Shown here one piece after another: positions 58,640 through 64,000 of a DNA stretch of 64,000 bases. The notes beneath the pieces were generated by a model. That model was given only the letters and a program-made list of their open reading frames with translations, was not told the DNA's origin and ran no database searches. This stretch comes from Paragordius varius (taxonomy: Eukaryota; Nematomorpha): positions 5,332,001 to 5,396,000 of the forward strand of contig OZ176056.1 in NCBI GenBank assembly GCA_964247055.1, given 5' to 3'. Numbering within the stretch: the stretch's first letter is position 1; the number at the start of each line of letters is the position of its first letter. A program made the translations under genes and the position numbers.

Positions 58640-59940
58640 CTAGACAGATTCATACTATGCTTATATATCAAAATTTTCAATTTTTTTGTCATCTGGTTTA
58701 TGAGTGTTATACTGTTTTATTTTGAAATCTTACATGAAAGGAATTATGTAGTATATAATTTTTGCAAAATAGCATTTAAAAGTAGTGCAATATTAACCAT
58801 CAATCCGTGCAAATCCCAACAAAAATATTAATTTGTTTTAAAACAGACATTCCTCAAAAGCTAGGATTATCATGTAAAAGCTATCTGTAGGAATTATATT
58901 CGTAAAAACTTTATAGGGAAAAATATTTATTATATGGCGTTTAAAATTGAAACAAGCCTAAAATATTATCAATATTTGGACAAAATCGGATGTAGCGTAT
59001 AATTATATTATTATTTCTGTATAACTCAAAAAAACACGACCATATTAATTTAATTTATCCAAAATTAAAAATTTTCGTGCGATTTCAGCTTTTGAACAGG
59101 GCTTTTAGGTATAAATTCTCTCTAAATAAATAATTGAATTAAAATTTCTGCTTGAATCGTATAGAAATCGTTTGCATGATAATTATATCAAAGCTTTGGT
59201 ACAAAATATATGATAAATCCCTTTCGGAGCAAAAATTTTTTTATTTTATATGGGCATTAATCTTTTAAACACAATATATTGGATGTTTTATCCATATAGT
59301 ATATATAAAAATTAAAATAAACAATTCAAATATGACGCTAAGTGCGTTTTGGTTTTTATAATAAGACTTATAAACATATCTGAGAGGTTTGGATTTTTAA
59401 TGATGAATAAAATTAAGTTGACGCGTTTTCACTAATATTTTTAATTTTATTTAAAATAACTTTTTCAGTATTTGAATCGTATCTTTATTCCCTAAAGCTT
59501 TTAGCTATCAAATAATATATAGTTGACAAACATATATTTAGAGGCCATTACTACCGCAGAGTGTTAACATTTTCGCCTTTTAATATTAGTCGATATCAAT
59601 TCTCTTTGTTACATATGCCTCTCAAATTAACCAGAAATTTATACTCTCATGCTGTTATAAATTATCGTATCATTAAAGCCTTTGTTTGCCTTATTGAACT
59701 TTTAAAAAGGATTCTGGTTTGGTTAGTTATTTAACACCAAATTTTGTACATTTTTTTAGCAAAATTGTAAATTGAGTAAATGGAATTTTAAGCCGTTCAT
59801 TAATTTAATGCGCATAAACCAATATATCTCTGAATTATTCATATAATATCAGAATCTCCTACCTGTGTTGCAAATAATAAATATCTGGTAAGTAAAAATA
59901 ATTTAATTGTTCTATACGAGATATATTTATAGTCTTTGCT
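58640..59940. other. Long intron, no gene
   Basis: A half copy of palindromic MITE P at 58,748-58,838. 59,490-59,520 resembles 54,710-54,740. Nothing else is recognised. Confidence 0.45.
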
Positions 59941-59949
59941 TTTTCCACT

Positions 59950-60125
59950 AAGTAAAAAGCATGAGTCTAATTTAATTGATTTCTTATCATAACACTATTG
60001 TTTTCCAGATTAACGGCAATCGATATATTGTTGTATGTTAAATTATATTTTAATTTATCTTGGTTCCATTTCAATGTTATGGATTCGTCATCATTAATAG
60101 CATAATTACATGTTGTGTCAATTAA
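59950..60125 (-). pseudogene. Degenerate FN3-like exon (type C), copy 4
   Basis: The minus strand reads CNYAINDDESITLKWNQDKL then KYNLTYNNISIAVNLENN, alignable to INNDSSIKLDWESNDG and YNVSREGK of the other C exons. No acceptor AG fits the start, stops flank it, and the C-terminal half is not recognisable. A strong donor-like GTAGGAG lies at about 59,865. Probably a dead domain exon or a much older paralogue. Confidence 0.45.
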
Positions 60126-61219
60126 CCATTGTTAATAAAAAAATGATATTGTTAGAATTTTTTAAAAAATAACAAATAATATTGGTAGAAGAGCTTCATG
60201 TAATATCAAAAATTTAATTTCAATAATTTAATCTTCTATAAAGGGCACTTTTTTACAAGCAGCTGTTTTTGGGTGCATTTTAATATTATGGAAATTATTT
60301 AATAATATTCCATAATTTAAATTGGCTTGAATATCTTTGCATTGATAATTTGGGGTTAAAAGAAAACAGATTTTTAAGATTTAATACATAATTATTTACT
60401 AGGGAAAAATTCGAGTCCCCATCATTAATAAATGATTTAAAATTTTCTTAGAATAATGTAATTTTGTTAGAAAGTATCAAATTAATTTTATTTCCTAAGT
60501 TGTTTCATACAATTAAATAGCTCTCTATTATAACAATGGTTTTTAAATCTGTTATTAAATAAATACTTATAGTTTATTTGTATTCTGTGTACATAAAAAA
60601 AGAAAGTACTGTCTTTTTCTTATTGATTTGTAGTTCAAACTGATTCAAAAAATTAGCTATCATTTATAGAGTTGTTTAAATGTTATTTTTCTCAAATTAT
60701 AAAACTACCATTAATTCGGTTAAATTAGATTATATAATAAAATAGACGCCAGACTTTCATAAAATTGTAAAATTAAATTATGGCCACATTTATAGATATT
60801 AAATAATGAAAGTCAAATTAGAATTATATATAATTAATTATATAATTAAATAAATTACCCTCGAAAGCTAATAAAAACCTGGATTTGTTAATTTTAAACT
60901 TAAGCTGATTATTCTAACATTTAATTTATATTTTATAATTACTTAGCGTGTCATAAATTAGGGACCGTTAAAAGTTTGAGGAGTTTATTTAGAATTACCT
61001 AGACTCGCGTTTAAATAAAATTACAAAAACGGTATTAAGCATAATTTCCAATATTTAGCTAAACAAATATCTAATGGCTCCAAACTAACAATTTGGTAGC
61101 CATAAAGAAGTTATTAATTACACACATCAAAAGCTTATTTAAGAATGATAGTTTATCTCAGACCGCAGATATACTATGGATTGGACATAAACTATGTCTG
61201 GATGTCGTATGATGGATAA
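60126..61219. other. AT-rich intron, no gene
   Basis: A 9-nt interval with both splice signals and phase 1-1 lies at 60,859-60,867, but intervals this short arise by chance. Nothing else. Confidence 0.45.
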
Positions 61220-61607
61220 ATTGGCTGGTAGTATTTTTTTAAAGTTTATATACTTTTTTAACAAAACACCGAATTCTGCATGTTAAAATTTAATAAGAAA
61301 ATAATTAAAAACATAAAAAATTTTAAAAAACTAATTTGTATAAAATCCTTTTACGATAAAATTATGCGCCATCAAAATCAAATAATATGTTTATATGGCG
61401 AACTATTTAAAAAAACTCTAATATTAGTTAACTATGTGTTTTTTAATTCAATATATACTAACAATGTGTGCCTCAACATATATCAAATCATAAATAATAA
61501 AAATTCTATAATCTCTGCACTTTAATTATTAATGATTTTAGTTCGAATATTTTTTTCAAAGAATATTTACAAGATCTTGGCAAATAAATCAATTAAAAAA
61601 TAAATAC

Positions 61608-61670
61608 CAGCCATAGTATTTGATTTTTCATTTTCTTTAGCTTCCATCCCAGATCCATTATTTGCCACTT
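61608..61670 (-). CDS. Microexon type A, copy 11
   Basis: 63 nt, acceptor ATCCAG, donor GTATTT, phase 1-1. Codons VANNGSGMEAKENEKSNTMA, closest to 14,035. Confidence 0.7.
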
Positions 61671-62554
61671 CTGGATATTTTAAAATACATACTATATAAT
61701 TGATATATCTAAGTTATATATTGCTAAATTGATCATAAATTAGTTTTTATAATTTAGAGACAACCCACTATATCTCTCAATCGGAAAAATATAATCTCAA
61801 AATTATGATTTTTAGCAATCGGCTATTTTTAAATAATTTGATATAATTTTTTACAAAAAATAAGTAAAGTGGTGAACATCAGATGGTTAAATAATTCACA
61901 TTTTTAAATTTAATAATTTGGCTACTTTTGTTAAAAAAGCTTTCATATAATATATAAAATAAAGTGTAATAATCCATCAGATTGAAATAATTAAATTAAA
62001 TTTAATTTTTTAAATATAATCGGACTTTCATCAAAATTTAATTATTTAAAGAATTTAAAAATCATTTTTCAAACTTGGCCTCATTGTATATCATAATTTT
62101 GTGTTTAAAAATTAAAAATTCGCATATAAAAGATTAAATTTGAGCCATGTCAAAAATTAAATTATTTAGGCATGGGAATCATGTATTAAATATTACATTA
62201 AAATTATTTTTATTCAAAAAAAACGATTAATATATCTATAATCCAAACTTCTCAAAACTTAATATAAAACAAATAGCCTACTAAAACTTTTTAAGCTAAT
62301 GATATCTATGAATTTTTACATAAATATTGTGCCATCAAAACTCAAATGTGTATTTTGGCGAAAAATATAGTAGAATGTGTTTTTGAATTCAATATATATA
62401 TTAAATAATTTTAATGGCTTAACATATCTCAAATTATAAATTTTAAAAATTGTATGACCTCTAAAAGACTGTAATTATGTTGATTTTAGTTGCAATCCTT
62501 TTTTAAGATAATTTGTGAGAAACAATCAAGAAAAATAATTAGATAACTATATAC

Positions 62555-62608
62555 CAGTGATATTCTTTGGTTTTACGTTTTCTTCCATTCTAGATCCATT
62601 TGTTACTT
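62555..62608 (-). CDS. Microexon type A, copy 12
   Basis: 54 nt, acceptor AATCCAG, donor GTATAT, phase 1-1. Codons VTNGSRMEENVKPKNIT, sequon NGS; sister of 43,999. Confidence 0.7.
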
Positions 62609-63269
62609 CTGGATTTTATAATACATAATATATAACTAATATATCTAAGTTAAATATTGCGAAATCGGTCATAAATGTAGTTTTTATAATTTTCATACAA
62701 CCCACTAGATATCTCAATCGGAAAATATAGAATAACTCAAAATGATTTTTAGTAGTCGGCTATTTTTAACGAGTAAGTTAAGTGTGTGAACCATCAGATT
62801 TTTCAATATAATTCAATTTTTTAAAAATTTAATAATTTGGATACTTTTGTTGTATAACCTTTTACATATATAATAAATAAAGTGCCATAATTCAGATTGA
62901 AATAATTAAAAATATTATAAAAAACAATATTTTAAATCTAATTAGAATGTCATAAAATTATTTTTCAATTTGCTATGCATCGGAGTTCAAAAATATATTT
63001 GCAAATATATTACATAACAGGTTAGTTACTCATTTTATCTAATAACCAAAATTTACATTTGGGGGTTAAAAATAATCAATTCTTCTAAATTATTTGTTTT
63101 ATAAACGGTTTTTACGTTATTGTTGTCTAAGTTAACTATAAAATTATTTTTTTTCAGAATAATATCAGCATAAATATGATAATATATAAATAAAAAAATA
63201 ATCATATTCAAAATTATATTAAAACATTGATATAAATATAACTTTTAGCTATTATATGAAAAAATATAC

Positions 63270-63320
63270 CAATTGGATTATTATTTTTAGCGGGCACAAT
63301 GTCCATATTTCCTTTGGAAT
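63270..63320 (-). CDS. Microexon type B, copy 9
   Basis: 51 nt, acceptor TATTTTAG (the clearest of the B family, which fixes the exon start), donor GTATAT, phase 1-1. Codons SKGNMDIVPAKNNNPI. Confidence 0.72.
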
Positions 63321-64000
63321 CTAAAATATTATTTAGAGTGAGGTATTTAATAACATAGTATAGATTGTTATATTAATATAAAAACATCAGTAATAAAATG
63401 CGAGATCTAATATTTATAAGAATACATTGCAAAAAGGGTTCTGCGATCAAAAAATATACTCTTATAGGCTTATAATCATTAAACGCTACTTGTTTTATAA
63501 ATCTAAAAAAGCGTTTTTATTGATTGATAAAATATTTGTCTTTGGGAAAAATGCTATGTTTCGACTGTTCGGGAAAAACGTTTTATTGACTGGGAAAACG
63601 TTTCGATTGAATATAATTGTTAAACATACATCAATAACAGTATGATTACACATCTATTTCAAGACAACAACTCAATTTTATAATTATATTTGAGAGTTGA
63701 CTAATCAAGACTTTGTTTCAGATATTAATACAGGAGATTCGGTGTAAATTATTTTTATAGCAGATGTATTTATCACAATTGACTTCGCGATCCGCATTTT
63801 AGGATCAAAAATCCGAAGGGTCACATTATCGAAATTGAGCACAAACATTTTATTTAATTTTTAACATGACTGTAAAAACTAATATTTATTTACACAATGT
63901 TGTTAATTTTTGCCAAAATTATCGAAATAGGAAAATTTGTTTTGGAAACAAAATTTTTTGATCCCAAATCTATATAAATGGTTAGAGACCGAAGGATGAT
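63321..64000. other. Intronic unit sequence to window end
   Basis: Empty hAT target near 63,460 and GGGAAAACGTTT module at 63,540-63,612. The window stops inside the block that normally lies just before an E exon. Confidence 0.6.

Larger units (their letters stand above)
905..63320 (-). other. Modular microexon locus (one or more giant genes, ends not seen)
   Basis: This envelope covers all minus-strand exons listed separately. They are small, have AG and GT borders, begin with two bases of a split codon and end with one, so all flanking introns are phase 1. Types A, B and E recur through the array; types C (FN3-like), D and G lie at 52.9-60.1 kb. The peptides suggest a secreted or surface glycoprotein with repeated, Asn/Ser/acid-rich linkers. 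No first or last exon was recognised, so one gene or several adjacent genes are both possible. The exon calls rest on splice signals, phase and paralogue comparison, not on transcripts. Confidence 0.7.
61220..64000. repeat. Further microexon-array units (mosaic)
   Basis: 61,220-62,088 resembles 17,300-18,070. At 62,088 the sequence switches to a near-exact match of 43,540-44,215. 63,200-64,000 closely matches 16.2-16.95 kb and 40.5-41.27 kb, including an empty T0 target and the GGGAAAACGTTT module. The array thus continues upstream of the FN3-like zone and past the window. Confidence 0.8.

Noticed and set aside
905-63320. Identification as an aphid bicycle gene or a schistosome MEG
   Set aside because: Only the exon architecture is shared. 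No CYC motif and no recognisable MEG sequence were seen, and FN3-like exons are not a feature of either as far as I know.
1-64000. tRNA, rRNA, CRISPR or virus-like elements
   Set aside because: No cloverleaf-consistent sequence, rRNA core, spaced direct-repeat array, LTR pair or capsid/envelope-like frame was recognised on reading both strands.

Overview
The window is AT-rich DNA (about three quarters A+T by eye) from a eukaryote, most likely an invertebrate animal. It has small exons in long AT-rich introns, hAT-type DNA transposons, TIR-bearing MITEs, one LINE and many (TA)n runs. The species cannot be named from sequence alone. No long intact gene, tRNA, rRNA, CRISPR array or virus-like element was recognised. 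Almost every open frame above 60 codons is a chance frame in introns or repeats.

The main content is on the minus strand: an array of very small exons. Three recurring types (here called A, B and E) fill 0.9-51.2 kb and 61.2-63.3 kb. They sit in repeat units of roughly 3-6 kb, read in the order B, A, E on the minus strand. Intact copies have AG/GT borders, are 39-66 nt long, and their lengths are always a multiple of three. Both flanking introns are phase 1. Lengths and residues change between copies, while the flanking introns stay recognisably alike. The peptides are rich in Asn, Ser, Glu, Lys and Thr. Between 52.9 and 60.1 kb the same strand carries larger exons (type C, 76-79 codons) that look like a fibronectin type III-like beta-sandwich with many N-glycosylation sequons. 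Short Pro/Thr exons (type D) and a 21-nt exon (type G) lie among them; all are also phase 1 on both sides. I read this as one or more giant modular genes for a secreted or surface glycoprotein: FN3-like domains plus a long, splice-variable linker. No start, stop, signal peptide or promoter was found, so the gene or genes run beyond the window or keep their ends in exons I could not see. Schistosome micro-exon genes and aphid bicycle genes have a similar exon architecture, but no sequence match to either can be claimed, and no bicycle CYC motif is visible.

Layout: 1-24,489 is copy 1 of a tandem duplication with a unit of about 24.5 kb. 24,490-41,583 is copy 2, nearly identical except for small indels. 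41,584-47,828 is a rearranged, partly deleted continuation carrying a 2-kb hAT insertion with a perfect 8-bp target duplication. 47,829-50,530 is a broken RTE-like LINE. 50,531-52,900 is the last diverged array unit. 52,900-61,220 is the FN3-like zone. 61,220-64,000 is array sequence again. Each 24-kb copy also holds a 2.45-kb near-perfect inverted repeat, a hAT element of about 2 kb with empty sites in sister units, two TIR-bearing MITEs and a hairpin of about 95 bp. Several exon copies are dead through loss of a splice site or frame, so the array shows birth and death of exons.
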